Shown here: piece by piece, positions 14,650-23,549 of the stretch
How the letters are laid out: the number at the start of each line of letters is the position of its first letter
Numbering within the stretch: the stretch's first letter is position 1
Assembly: GCA_000435055.1 (NCBI GenBank)
Contig: FR879709.1
Span: 53,533 to 92,536 of the forward strand
Length of the DNA stretch: 39,004 nucleotides
Reading direction: 5' to 3'
Source: Clostridium sp. CAG:138
GTDB lineage: Bacteria; Bacillota; Clostridia; Christensenellales; CAG-138
Notes under the pieces: model-generated
What the model saw: only the letters and a program-made list of their open reading frames with translations
What the model was told of the DNA's origin: nothing
Databases searched by the model: none
Translations under genes and position numbers: made by a program

Positions 14650-17604
14650 ATGGATAATTTCAAAAATGAACATAACAGCGCAGCGGACGGCGACACTCTC
14701 GTTTTTGAGAGTCCCGCTGCGGCGACAAATGCGAACGGAGAACCCGCCGACGGCGGGAATTCGGGTTTTTTCAAAAAAACCTTCGCTTCCGTGCGCAGTT
14801 TTTTTGCCAAACTGTTTTCAGACAAAAAAGGAGCAAACGAATCAATGCATTCAAAACCGAATAACAAAAATCATTCCCGTGCAAAACGCACTTCGCCGAA
14901 CAAAGCGGATGCACCGCAGGGAGTTTTTGCGCCGCGCAAACGACCGCGTTCAACCTTGCTCGCCATCGTGTTCACAGTCATAAAACTTGTTGTTGTTGCG
15001 GGAATACTTTGCGGTTTCATCGGACTCGGCCTTGTGCTCGGCATTGCAAAAGCATATATCGACACCACGCCGACGCTTGATATTTCCGCGCTCACGGAAA
15101 GCGACCGCACAAGCTACATCTATGACGGCAACGGAAATATGATAACGACCTTTGCCAGCATGGAATACCGTGATTGGGCAAATATCGACGAAATTCCCGA
15201 CAATCTTAAAAATGCGCTTATTGCGGTTGAAGATGTTCGCTTTTATAAACACAGCGGCCTTGATTTCAAGCGGCTTTTTTCGGCTGTTATCAACACGCTG
15301 CGCAACACCAACACCCACGGCGGCTCAACAATCACCCAGCAGCTTATCAAAAACAAAGTACTTTCCAACGTTCAGAGTTATAAGCGCAAAATTCAGGAAG
15401 CATACCTTGCATATGAGCTTGAAAGCACCGTTTCAAAGGACAAAATACTTGAAGCCTATATGAACGATGTTTACCTCGGCGACTCCAACTACGGCTTTAA
15501 AACAGCCGCAAAAGACTATTTCGGCAAGGAACTCGATGAATTGACCATTCGCGAATGCGCAATGCTTGCGGGCATGGTTCAAAAGCCGAACGTTACCAAT
15601 CCCCGTGCAAACACCTATAAACGGTTTTACAGCAGCGGACGCAACAAAATGGATATAACCAACGACAGGACGAACGTTGTTCTTAAAGCAATGTATGATG
15701 AGGGCTTCATAACGCGCGCCGAATATGACGCCGCACTTGTTGAACATGTCAACATCCTTGAAGTAAGTGCTCAAAAGCAGCTCTATGACATGGCATATTT
15801 TGTTGAATACGGTGTTTATGATGTTGTGACGCACATGCTTGAAGCGCGTGACCTTGCGGACACGCCTGCAAACCGTGCCGAAATCGAAAGGGAACTGCGC
15901 ACCGGCGGATACCACATTTATTTGACAGTTAAGCCGGACATTCAGAACACCGTTCAGCAAACCATTACCGAATGGCAGAATTATCCCCGTCTGCGCAATT
16001 CGGCCGCATCTGAAATTACAGACCCCAATTCCGGCATCACAAGTGCGCAGCCGCAGGCGGCATCGGTCATTATCGATCAGCACACGGGCTATATCGTTGC
16101 CATGGTCGGCGGACGTGAAGAGCCGATTCAGAAACGGCAGCTCAACCGCGCTTACCAGAGCAGTATGCCTGTCGGTTCATCCATCAAGCCGCTTGCGGTT
16201 TACGGTCCCGCGCTCGACATGGGCGCAACGCCGGCAACATGCGTGCTGAATTCCGAGCTTGCAATCGACGGTTACGGCGGTGAAAGAGGATACCCGAAAA
16301 TCGGTTCGCGTCGTTGGGAAGGACTGACTTCCGTTCGCCGAGGCATCACATCCTCGCTCAACATTGTTGCCGCAAGGATTCTGTTCGACATTGTGACCCC
16401 CGAACTCAGTGCAAAGTACCTTGAGCGGCTCGGCGTTGATCCCTCGCGAATCAACGTTGACGGCCCCGGACTTGCACTCGGCACCAGCGGAATCACTCCG
16501 CTTGAAATGGCGGCCGCATATGCCTGCATTGCCAACGGCGGCATGTATATGGAACCCATCTCCTTCACGACCGTTGTTGCTGAGGACGGCAGCATCGTTA
16601 TCGATGCGCGCGACTATCAGAAGACGCGGCGCGTTTTTGAAGAATCCAGTGCATTTATGCTCACCGACATGATGAAGGACGTTGTTTCTTCCGGCACGGG
16701 CACAAGTGCAATCATACCCGGTATCACCGTTGCGGGCAAAACCGGCACAAATGATGATTACACAAGCGTCTATTTCGCCGGATTCACCGGTTACTATACC
16801 GCTTCCCTCTGGATCGGCCATGACAAGTATTCCGAAAAGCTTGCCTCCGGCTCGACCGGCGGCAACAGTGCCGCTCCGCTTTGGCAGGCTTTCATGAGCA
16901 AGGTGCATGACGGTTTCTCGGACCGTCCGCTCCTCGACGTTTCCCCGTCCGACATCGGATTGACCCAAGCCACGATCTGCCCGGTTTCGGGCAAGCTTGC
17001 CACCGAAGAATGTCTGCACGACACGAACAACCCTCCGCTTACCGACTGGTGCGCGGTTGAAAAAATGCCCACTGAATACTGTGATATGCACTGCACCGTT
17101 GTGTACTGCAAGGATTCCGAAATGCCGGCAGGGCAGCATTGCCCCGCCGAATCACGCTATGCAAAATGCATTGTGCTGATTCCTTCAACATCGCTTTATG
17201 CAAGACTGAGCAACGATAAACTCTATCAATACATGCCTAACGCGGTGCGCACGGATCTTACCGCAGACGAATTCATAAGCAACGCGGAACATCTTGAATG
17301 CTGCACGGTACACACCGGCGGCGGGACGGATATTCCGCTCGATGAGCTTATTGCGCGTTCAAACGAGCTTATTGCGACTGTGCGCCATTATCTTGACACC
17401 GTTCAGACACTGACAGAAACGGCGCGCCACATTCTTGAAGGCGGAATCACGCAGCTGCAAAATGCAATTGCACAATCCGATGCTGCGCTCATCAGTCAGT
17501 ATATGAGCGAACTGAAGCGGAATTACGATGTGCTGAGCGCACTTTATCCGCCTCCGAATCAGCCCGCCGAACCCACGGATGAACCGACATTCCCCAACGG
17601 ATAA
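14650..17604 (+). CDS. Class A penicillin-binding protein (PBP1A type)
   Basis: This bifunctional murein synthase has 984 residues. A Ser/Asn-rich cytoplasmic tail (about 1-100) is followed by one transmembrane segment (about 102-135). The glycosyltransferase family 51 domain has IAVEDVRFYKHSG (catalytic Glu near residue 194), GGSTITQQLIKN and KILEAYMNDVYLG. The transpeptidase domain has the active-site SSIK (Ser510), SLN (569-571) and KTGT (Lys697). After the transpeptidase comes a Cys-rich segment (CPVSGKLATEEC, then several further Cys) and a helical tail. The protein polymerises and crosslinks peptidoglycan outside the membrane. AAAGG precedes the ATG at 14650. The neighbour yunB is divergent. 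Confidence 0.93.
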   Translation: MDNFKNEHNSAADGDTLVFESPAAATNANGEPADGGNSGFFKKTFASVRSFFAKLFSDKKGANESMHSKPNNKNHSRAKRTSPNKADAPQGVFAPRKRPRSTLLAIVFTVIKLVVVAGILCGFIGLGLVLGIAKAYIDTTPTLDISALTESDRTSYIYDGNGNMITTFASMEYRDWANIDEIPDNLKNALIAVEDVRFYKHSGLDFKRLFSAVINTLRNTNTHGGSTITQQLIKNKVLSNVQSYKRKIQEAYLAYELESTVSKDKILEAYMNDVYLGDSNYGFKTAAKDYFGKELDELTIRECAMLAGMVQKPNVTNPRANTYKRFYSSGRNKMDITNDRTNVVLKAMYDEGFITRAEYDAALVEHVNILEVSAQKQLYDMAYFVEYGVYDVVTHMLEARDLADTPANRAEIERELRTGGYHIYLTVKPDIQNTVQQTITEWQNYPRLRNSAASEITDPNSGITSAQPQAASVIIDQHTGYIVAMVGGREEPIQKRQLNRAYQSSMPVGSSIKPLAVYGPALDMGATPATCVLNSELAIDGYGGERGYPKIGSRRWEGLTSVRRGITSSLNIVAARILFDIVTPELSAKYLERLGVDPSRINVDGPGLALGTSGITPLEMAAAYACIANGGMYMEPISFTTVVAEDGSIVIDARDYQKTRRVFEESSAFMLTDMMKDVVSSGTGTSAIIPGITVAGKTGTNDDYTSVYFAGFTGYYTASLWIGHDKYSEKLASGSTGGNSAAPLWQAFMSKVHDGFSDRPLLDVSPSDIGLTQATICPVSGKLATEECLHDTNNPPLTDWCAVEKMPTEYCDMHCTVVYCKDSEMPAGQHCPAESRYAKCIVLIPSTSLYARLSNDKLYQYMPNAVRTDLTADEFISNAEHLECCTVHTGGGTDIPLDELIARSNELIATVRHYLDTVQTLTETARHILEGGITQLQNAIAQSDAALISQYMSELKRNYDVLSALYPPPNQPAEPTDEPTFPNG

Positions 17605-17684
17605 ATCGGAGTCGTATGCTGCTTTGAAACTCCCTTCGAACGGCATTCTTAACAAAAGCGGAATTGACAGCATATTTATTTAGT

Positions 17685-17749
17685 AATCGCCGGACATGCC
17701 GAACGTGCATTTGCAGGCATTGTGTCTTAAGGCACTGCATCCGGCGATT
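17685..17749 (+). other. Branched inverted-repeat leader element before nifS
   Basis: AATCGCCGGA (17685-17694) pairs perfectly with TCCGGCGATT (17740-17749). Two smaller hairpins fit inside: ATGCC (17696-17700) with GGCAT (17716-17720), and GTGTC (17722-17726) with GGCAC (17731-17735) around TTAA. This makes a three-way-junction-like fold of 65 bases ending about 30 bases before the nifS ATG. There is no T-run after it, so it is not a simple terminator of the PBP gene, and it lacks tRNA features. It may be a structured leader RNA or a small palindromic repeat. TTGACA at 17664-17669 lies just upstream, but I see no good -10. Confidence 0.5.
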
Positions 17750-17778
17750 GCTCAATAAACAACAGGTTGGTAATTTAT

Positions 17779-18915
17779 ATGATTTATTTTGATAACAGTG
17801 CAACAACGCCGGTTTGCCCCGAGGCTGCAAACACGGCTCTTCGATACATGACCGAGCAGTTTTATAACCCGGCAGCTGCATACTCCCCCGCCGTTTCTGT
17901 CGAGCGGGATGTCAACGCTGCAAGAGCAAGGCTTGCATCCTACCTTAATGCGGAGCAATCCGAGCTTATTTTTACAAGCGGCGGAACGGAAAGCAACAAT
18001 ATCGCCCTCTCCGGGACGCTTGCAATGCGCCGCGACAAATGCCGCATCATAACATCCGCAGTTGAGCATCCCTCCGTTTTTGAGCCTTTTGCCGCGCTTA
18101 AAGCGCAGGGATACGATGTTGTTGTTGTCGGCGTTGACAAAACCGGTTGTGTGCGCATGGATGAACTCTCCGCCGCCCTTACCGAATCAACGGGCTATGT
18201 GAGCATCATGCACGTCAACAACGAGGTCGGCGCCGTGAATGATATCAACAGCATATATAACCTCGTGCGCGAAAAAAGCCCATCAGCGGTTTTCCATTGC
18301 GACGGCGTGCAGGCATACATCAAAATGCCCGCCGTGCAATGCGACATGTATTCCTTCAGCGGACATAAGCTTAACGCTCCTAAAGGCATAGGCGGGCTTT
18401 ATGTGCGCCGCGGAACGCGCTTCAAAGGCGGACAAACGGGCGGAGGGCAGGAAAACAATCTTCGCTCCGGAACCACGAACGTGCCCTCAATCATGGCTCT
18501 TGACGTGTCCGCAAAACTTTGGACGGACAACCGCACCGAAAGGCTCGAAAATATGACCCGTGTCAAACACCGCCTTTACAACAACTTGTCCCGAATCAAG
18601 GATATAAAGCTCAACGGACCCGAAATAAACGACAGTGTACCGTATATTTTGAACATCAGCTTTCTCGGTGTGCGCGGTGAGGTTCTGCTGCATTCATTAA
18701 TGGACAAAGGCCTGCTTGTTTCAACCGGCTCCGCCTGTGCGGCAAGGAACCGCGGCAAAAACCGCATTTTAACCGCAATGGGAATCACCGGCGACAGGCA
18801 GGACGGCGCAATCCGTTTCAGCTTCGGCGCCGGCAACACCGAGGCAGAAGCCGATGCGGCCGCTCAGATGATCGAGGACAGCCTCTCCCTGCTTCGACGG
18901 TTCCGCAGGAGATAA
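17779..18915 (+). CDS. Cysteine desulfurase (NifS/IscS family)
   Basis: This PLP enzyme removes sulfur from cysteine as an enzyme-bound persulfide. The 378-residue product has the class V aminotransferase fold: FDNSATTPV at the N-terminus, SGGTESNN for cofactor phosphate binding, MHVNNEVGA, DGVQAY, the PLP lysine in FSGHK (Lys197) and the catalytic Cys in STGSACAARN (Cys320). In Gram-positive bacteria a dedicated desulfurase (NifZ in B. subtilis) lies beside thiI and supplies sulfur for 4-thiouridine in tRNA; the same pairing here suggests this role, although a role in Fe-S assembly cannot be excluded. The start is the ATG at 17779; the ribosome binding site (AGGTTGG) is weak. A TTG four codons earlier is less likely. 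Confidence 0.93.
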   Translation: MIYFDNSATTPVCPEAANTALRYMTEQFYNPAAAYSPAVSVERDVNAARARLASYLNAEQSELIFTSGGTESNNIALSGTLAMRRDKCRIITSAVEHPSVFEPFAALKAQGYDVVVVGVDKTGCVRMDELSAALTESTGYVSIMHVNNEVGAVNDINSIYNLVREKSPSAVFHCDGVQAYIKMPAVQCDMYSFSGHKLNAPKGIGGLYVRRGTRFKGGQTGGGQENNLRSGTTNVPSIMALDVSAKLWTDNRTERLENMTRVKHRLYNNLSRIKDIKLNGPEINDSVPYILNISFLGVRGEVLLHSLMDKGLLVSTGSACAARNRGKNRILTAMGITGDRQDGAIRFSFGAGNTEAEADAAAQMIEDSLSLLRRFRRR

Positions 18916-18980
18916 AGCACACTCGAAAGTTTAACCCAAAAACGTTCCACTCGGAAGATAAACACGAAAGGTATTATAAA

Positions 18981-20147
18981 ATGGAAAGAGTTATTCTTGT
19001 TCGCTACACCGAAATTCATCTTAAGGGGCTGAATCGTCCCTATTTTGAGCAGAAGCTCGTTGACAACATGCGTTCCGCCCTTCGCGGTATTCCCTCAAGA
19101 ATCGACCGCGAACACGGCAGAATATATGTTATGGATATTCCGGATGTACAGTTTGACGAAGCAATCTCAAGGCTCACCCGCGTGTTCGGCATTCACTCCG
19201 TCAGTCCCGCGCTTGCCGTTGATAAGGATTGGCAGAGTGTATGCAGCACGGCATATATGCTTATGGACAAAGAGATTGAAAAAAATCCGAATTTCAGCTT
19301 CAAGGTTTTTGCCCGCCGTTCGGACAAGCACTATTTTATGAATTCGGACGGAATCAACCGCGAACTCGGGCATCTGATTCTCGAACGCTACCCGTCCGTG
19401 CGTGTTGACATCCACAAACCCGAGGTTTCTCTTTCCGTTGAAATACGCGACAGAGCATACCTGTATTGCGAGGAGATTCCCTGCGCAAACGGAATGCCTG
19501 TCGGCACCGCAGGACGTGCAACGCTGCTCATTTCCGGCGGCATTGACAGCCCGGTTGCAGGTTATATGATGGCAAAACGCGGGCTTATACTGAGTGCGGT
19601 TCATTTTTACAGCTATCCCTACACAAGCGAGCGCGCCCGTGACAAAGTTGTTGACCTGACCCGCCTGCTTTCACGCTATGCAGGTCCGATCCGGCTGCAC
19701 CTTGTTCCTTTCACGGATATCCAAATGACCATCTACGAGCAATGTCCGAGTAAAGAGACCACCGTCATCATGCGCCGGCTTATGATGAAGATTGCGCAGC
19801 GCATTGCCGAAAAGGAAGGCGCACGTGCACTCATCACGGGCGAAGCTCTCGGACAGGTTGCAAGTCAAACGCTTGAAAGCCTTTGCGTCACCAACGACGC
19901 CGTGACCATGCCTGTTTTCCGTCCGCTCATCGGTTTCGACAAGGATGATATTATGGATCTGTCAAGGAAAATCGGAACATACGAAACAAGCATCCTTCCC
20001 TATGAGGATTGCTGCACCGTGTTTGTTCCCAAGCATCCCGTGACAAAACCTGTGCTTGAGGATTTGCGCGCAAGCGAAGCAAAGGTTGATTTCTCCGAAA
20101 TGATTGAGCATGCGATTTCGGACAGCGAGCTTATGATTATTAAGTAA
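18981..20147 (+). CDS. thiI: tRNA sulfurtransferase ThiI (4-thiouridine synthase)
   Basis: ThiI adenylates and thiolates uridine 8 of tRNA. The 388-residue protein has an N-terminal ferredoxin-like region and THUMP domain (about 1-165) for tRNA binding, and a PP-loop pyrophosphatase domain with SGGIDSPVA at 185-193. EDCCTVFVPKHP near residue 343 holds the conserved cysteine pair, one of which corresponds to the catalytic Cys of E. coli ThiI. The C-terminal rhodanese domain of the enterobacterial enzyme is absent, as usual in Firmicutes, so the persulfide must come directly from the neighbouring desulfurase. The gap to that gene is 65 bases, with GAAAGG before the ATG, and the two are probably one operon. 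Confidence 0.96.
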   Translation: MERVILVRYTEIHLKGLNRPYFEQKLVDNMRSALRGIPSRIDREHGRIYVMDIPDVQFDEAISRLTRVFGIHSVSPALAVDKDWQSVCSTAYMLMDKEIEKNPNFSFKVFARRSDKHYFMNSDGINRELGHLILERYPSVRVDIHKPEVSLSVEIRDRAYLYCEEIPCANGMPVGTAGRATLLISGGIDSPVAGYMMAKRGLILSAVHFYSYPYTSERARDKVVDLTRLLSRYAGPIRLHLVPFTDIQMTIYEQCPSKETTVIMRRLMMKIAQRIAEKEGARALITGEALGQVASQTLESLCVTNDAVTMPVFRPLIGFDKDDIMDLSRKIGTYETSILPYEDCCTVFVPKHPVTKPVLEDLRASEAKVDFSEMIEHAISDSELMIIK

Positions 20148-20218
20148 ACTGCACATAAAAGGGCAGGCTTATTCGGTCGTTGAGCTGCATCAAGCATATG
20201 TTCTGCGAGGCATTCGAT

Positions 20219-21193
20219 ATGAATCTCAACACAAAAACACAATACACTATCCGCCGCATTCCGCGCATTGCGGCGGGATTCTTTGCAATGCTGACAGCGG
20301 CCGCTGCGGTTTTGCCTTGTTTCGCCTGTTCAACATATGCTCAATCGCAGCAAATCCGTTTCGACACGCAAACGGCACAGTCACATATACACACCGTAAG
20401 GGAGCGGTCGGGTCCATATTTCACGCTTTCCGCCGCCTCCGGTGCATCATCCGCTGTCGGTGTGAACGTTTTCTCCGCTGCATCGGTTCAGTCGACGGCC
20501 GATGTTCCCGAAAATCAGCCTTCGGAAAGCCAAACGCCATATGTCGGGTTTGAGGAGCATGTGAGAACATCCGGCTGCTATGTCGTATGTCCTGTTTTCG
20601 TTTGCAGAAACTCCGTCCTTGTTAATGCTGCCGTGAAAACAGCCTTCGTGGAATATGCGCGTGAGCAGCCTGCTGACAGGTACATAACTTACGATGTTAT
20701 GTACAATGATAACGACCTGCTTTCAATCAAAATGTGTGTTTATGTTCCCTTCGAACAACTCAATGCGGATTATGATGTTCCGACCGTTAACGGATATGCG
20801 GTTTTTGAAACAAGACCGATAAACATCGATATCTTATCGGGACGGATTCTTTCCGTTGACGATTGTTTCGGTGCTGCGTTCAGCGATGATTTCGCGGCAG
20901 ATTTCGGTAAAAAAGCATACGAAACCGCAGTTTCGAATTTTGGTGATACTGTCATTTGTCTGCCTGAACCGATTTATTCGGATCGCATGTTCATGTTCTA
21001 TGACTGCGGAATTTTGCTCTGCTATCGAAAATATGAACTTATCGCCGATCCGACAATCGAACCGACGATTTATATCCCGTCAGAATGGTTCATCGAGCAG
21101 GGCGCAAGGTCCGATTCGCTCATCGGAAGGCTTTTGTTCGATGAAACAGGCAGGCAGCCCTCGCCGAGTGACGGCTATGAATTTGCTGATTAA
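20219..21193 (+). CDS. Secreted DUF3298-like protein
   Basis: This 324-residue protein has an N-terminal signal sequence (hydrophobic core around AAGFFAMLTAAAAVLPCFAC), a low-complexity linker and a C-terminal globular domain. The domain resembles the DUF3298 fold found at the end of RsiV and PdaC: NIDILSGRILSVDDCF corresponds to the 'fdlktGk-x-l-x-L-x-D-l-F' motif and DCGILLCYRKYELIADP to the 'gl-x-f-Y-f-x-p-Y-e-I-A-p' motif, followed by a short strand ending in IPSEW. There is no sigma-binding domain, so an anti-sigma role is unlikely. I assign the start to the ATG at 20219, with GAGG 8 bases upstream. The 71-base gap from thiI makes co-transcription possible, though the functional link is unclear. 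No terminator was seen after it. Confidence 0.7.
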   Translation: MNLNTKTQYTIRRIPRIAAGFFAMLTAAAAVLPCFACSTYAQSQQIRFDTQTAQSHIHTVRERSGPYFTLSAASGASSAVGVNVFSAASVQSTADVPENQPSESQTPYVGFEEHVRTSGCYVVCPVFVCRNSVLVNAAVKTAFVEYAREQPADRYITYDVMYNDNDLLSIKMCVYVPFEQLNADYDVPTVNGYAVFETRPINIDILSGRILSVDDCFGAAFSDDFAADFGKKAYETAVSNFGDTVICLPEPIYSDRMFMFYDCGILLCYRKYELIADPTIEPTIYIPSEWFIEQGARSDSLIGRLLFDETGRQPSPSDGYEFAD

Positions 21194-21269
21194 TGTCTGA
21201 AATACTCCGAATGACTTATTTTCGTGAGATTTAAATTTGCCGATTTTTCTGCATGGTTCCGTCCGATGA

Positions 21270-22127
21270 TTATTCAAACTCGGCATCATGCTTTCTGAAA
21301 AACTCATATTGACAGCGAACACTCGGAATATCCTGCCATGCGCAAACTCCCACCGGGAATGAATCAAAATCATAAATCTTTGCGTTTCGGGCGGAAAGCA
21401 TAATCGCGGAATGAGTCGCAATTATAAACTGGCATCCGAAATACCTTGCGCTGTCCTCAATAAGCTGAAGCAGTTCAATCTGTTTTTCCGGAGAAAGACT
21501 GTTTTCGGGTTCATCCAGCAGATACAGAGCATTTTCCTCAATTTTGTTTTGGAAATACATGAATGCGCTTTCCCCGTTTGACCGTTCGCGCAAGCCTGCC
21601 GGCAAGCTCCTGCGAGTAAATTCCGAAGCGGTCTTGCTGCGCGCCGTGTTGAGCCGCTTAAGAGCCTCATAATCCTCAAGTGAACGAACACTTGATTTTT
21701 TGTGTTTTAGTGAAAGATATTCATCAAACAGTTCATCGCGCCGCCTGTCAACCCCGCTGTTCAGGCTGCGGAGATCAAGCATAAAATCAAATACATCGTC
21801 ACTCGTGATAATCCTGCTGTGCGGAGTGATCTCAAGTTCGCATATAAAACTGCAATCCTCAAGGTAACGCTCGAAAAAGCAGCTGCGATTATACAACGAT
21901 GCCCTTGTCAGTTTCAGTTTCTCTGCAATGATATTGAGTGCGGTTGTCTTTCCTGTGCCGTTGCCGCCGCAAAGCAGCGTTATATCTTCAAAATCAAGCT
22001 GCGTCAGCCCTTTTTCTGAAAGAACGCCGAACGGATAGATTGAATCATAGCATGTCATTTTCAACCCGAATCGGAAATCTGTCTCGGTTTCGACATCCGG
22101 AAATTCAAATCTTGATATATACAGCAT
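21270..22127 (-). CDS. Stand-alone AAA/ABC-type ATPase (COG3910-like)
   Basis: A 285-residue soluble ATPase with ABC-type motifs: Walker A GGNGTGKTT (54-62), a signature loop ERSNGESAFMYF (about 181-192), Walker B ALYLLDEPENSLSP (200-213) and the switch region IIATHSAIML. The order and wording of the second half (NGES, LYLLDEPE, LSP, QFIIATHS, IYDFD) match the COG3910 predicted ATPases, relatives of the RecF/OLD group and not of transporter subunits. No permease, nuclease or toxin gene is next to it, so its partner and role are unknown. GGAG lies 8 bases before the ATG at 22127. It is convergent with the DUF3298-like gene. Confidence 0.82.
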   Translation of the reverse strand: MLYISRFEFPDVETETDFRFGLKMTCYDSIYPFGVLSEKGLTQLDFEDITLLCGGNGTGKTTALNIIAEKLKLTRASLYNRSCFFERYLEDCSFICELEITPHSRIITSDDVFDFMLDLRSLNSGVDRRRDELFDEYLSLKHKKSSVRSLEDYEALKRLNTARSKTASEFTRRSLPAGLRERSNGESAFMYFQNKIEENALYLLDEPENSLSPEKQIELLQLIEDSARYFGCQFIIATHSAIMLSARNAKIYDFDSFPVGVCAWQDIPSVRCQYEFFRKHDAEFE

Positions 22128-22173
22128 CGGTCGGTCTCCGTGTTTTAATAAGCATATATTAGCATATAATTGT

Positions 22174-22206
22174 TCAAAATGCCGCGCCGAAACGCCGGTG
22201 CGGCAT
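22174..22206 (-). terminator. Probable terminator of the phosphodiester glycosidase operon
   Basis: ATGCCGC and GCGGCAT (22179-22185 and 22200-22206) pair around an inner CCG/CGG pairing. On the minus strand the stem runs into TTTTG. It lies 45 bases after the stop codon of the first phosphodiester glycosidase gene and before the ATPase gene. Confidence 0.6.
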
Positions 22207-22250
22207 CCATGTATGATTCTGAATCTTCCGAATGGTTTCTGCGTGCAGCT

Positions 22251-23171
22251 TTATTCGAGCGGTTCACCTATATACACGATATCACAGTTTTCTCTTCCCC
22301 CGTTGCTGGGCTTTGAAGTCAGTTCTCCGTCAAAAGCCATCATTGCTGTCTCGCCGCCGTCAAGATTATATGCTTCCTTGCAGCCGAGATCAAACATCAG
22401 CTTTGAAAGTTCCTTCATTGAAAGCCCCATGGAGTACCCTTCCTGTCTTCCGTCAACAACCACAAGGCAATAGTGACCCGGCTCGTAATAGCCGATCGCA
22501 CAGCGGGGATTCCAGTTTGCAACACTCGTGTTAAATTCCTCCATAGGTTGGCCGCCGTTCAGCAGCTTCGGACCGAATGAGAAAGTATGATACGGCTTTT
22601 TGCGATAAACAGCGGTAAGGTTCACCGAACCCGCAAGTATGGTTTCCATCGTGCCGTCCTGATAAATAACGCATACGTCCTGCGTTTTATTTATTGTTTC
22701 GCGATAGACATACCCATTGCGAATCTCAAGCCCGCTCTGTTTGAAAACAAAAAAATCGCCGGAAGTTGCAACTATTGCATTATGTTTTGCGGCAAGGTTT
22801 TCAACACGCTCCCTCCTGTCGGACTCTTCCGACACCGCACTGCGAAGGCTTGAAATGTCCTTAATGTAAATATCCGCCATGTAGTAGTGCACGGGATAGC
22901 CGCCGACGGTAATATCCCGGCTCAAAATCTCAACGGATACATTGCCGCTGCGATAGGAATTCTCGGTTTTTTGAATGCTTCCGTCAGCGGTAAACTTATC
23001 TTCATATTTGCCGTGCAGAAGGTTTTCACGTTTTTCCGGCAGAGGGAACGCATGGTTCGCATCAAATTTTTGCGGTTTAACATGATGAAACCATGCGAAA
23101 GACAGCAGTATAATCGCAAAAACAAGAATATCCGCCGTAACAACAAGTAAAATCTTTGTTTTATTTTTCAT
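22251..23171 (-). CDS. Membrane-anchored phosphodiester glycosidase (NAGPA domain), copy A
   Basis: This 306-residue protein has one N-terminal transmembrane segment (about 7-29) and an external NAGPA-type domain. Domain marks are SGDFFVFKQSGLEIRNG, FSFGPKLLNGG, FNTSVANWNPRCAIGY, YCLVVVDGRQEGYS and the hallmark AYNLDGGETAMM. The family cleaves sugar phosphodiesters (the mammalian member uncovers mannose-6-phosphate); bacterial members are often found in exopolysaccharide or cell-wall glycan loci. The ATG at 23171 begins the membrane segment; the frame is open further upstream, but that part overlaps the preceding gene. It is a close paralogue of copy B (23550-24569), sharing ILLSFAWFHH-x-KPQK and most of the catalytic domain, but lacks the long Pro-rich linker. 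Confidence 0.87.
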   Translation of the reverse strand: MKNKTKILLVVTADILVFAIILLSFAWFHHVKPQKFDANHAFPLPEKRENLLHGKYEDKFTADGSIQKTENSYRSGNVSVEILSRDITVGGYPVHYYMADIYIKDISSLRSAVSEESDRRERVENLAAKHNAIVATSGDFFVFKQSGLEIRNGYVYRETINKTQDVCVIYQDGTMETILAGSVNLTAVYRKKPYHTFSFGPKLLNGGQPMEEFNTSVANWNPRCAIGYYEPGHYCLVVVDGRQEGYSMGLSMKELSKLMFDLGCKEAYNLDGGETAMMAFDGELTSKPSNGGRENCDIVYIGEPLE

Positions 23172-23215
23172 ACAGTCGTAATTATATCCACAAATGGTAA
23201 CGCCGTTTTGCACCG

Positions 23216-23485
23216 TCAATGGTTGTCGGGCGTTCGATTTTTCTTCATTTTGTCGGGATTTACCCACAACGCAACGATGTTAAGTATCGATGATATGAGT
23301 GCAAGGACTGCAAGCACCGCAATATACCACTTTGAAAGTTCACTGTCCATAAATGCCATTGCCGTGTTGAACCTGTCGATAACGAAGCAAATCAGCACGA
23401 GCAATGCGAGCATTGCCGTCAGGTGAGAGAGCAGCACGCGGAACACGCGGCGTTTGTTATTGAAATTGAAGAGTGATTTTCTCAT
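23216..23485 (-). CDS. Small membrane protein with two transmembrane segments
   Basis: I do not recognise this 89-residue protein. It has a basic N-terminus, two hydrophobic helices (about 18-38 and 52-73) with a short loop between them, and a basic C-terminal tail. It lies between the two phosphodiester glycosidase paralogues on the same strand, 44 bases before copy A and 64 bases after copy B, and so is probably in the same operon. CGGGGAA precedes the ATG. Its position suggests an accessory to the membrane-anchored glycosidases, but this is inference only. Confidence 0.65.
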   Translation of the reverse strand: MRKSLFNFNNKRRVFRVLLSHLTAMLALLVLICFVIDRFNTAMAFMDSELSKWYIAVLAVLALISSILNIVALWVNPDKMKKNRTPDNH

Positions 23486-23549
23486 TATTATTTCCCCGTT
23501 AAATTTTAAATTTCAAGTAGTTTTCAGCTTCCGTTTCGAATCCGAACGT

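Noticed and set aside
16177..17139. A 320-codon open frame on the minus strand inside the PBP1A gene
   Set aside because: It is rich in Cys, His and Gly without a pattern, has no ribosome binding site and lies opposite the transpeptidase domain, which is clearly coding.
17685..17749. tRNA-like cloverleaf before nifS
   Set aside because: The outer helix is 10 bp and the total is 65 bases; there is no GGTTCGA-type T-loop, no anticodon arm of 5+7 bases and no room for the normal arms, so it is not a tRNA.
21270..22127. An ABC transporter ATPase
   Set aside because: The motifs are of ABC type, but no permease is adjacent and the NGES signature and flanking segments match stand-alone COG3910 ATPases.
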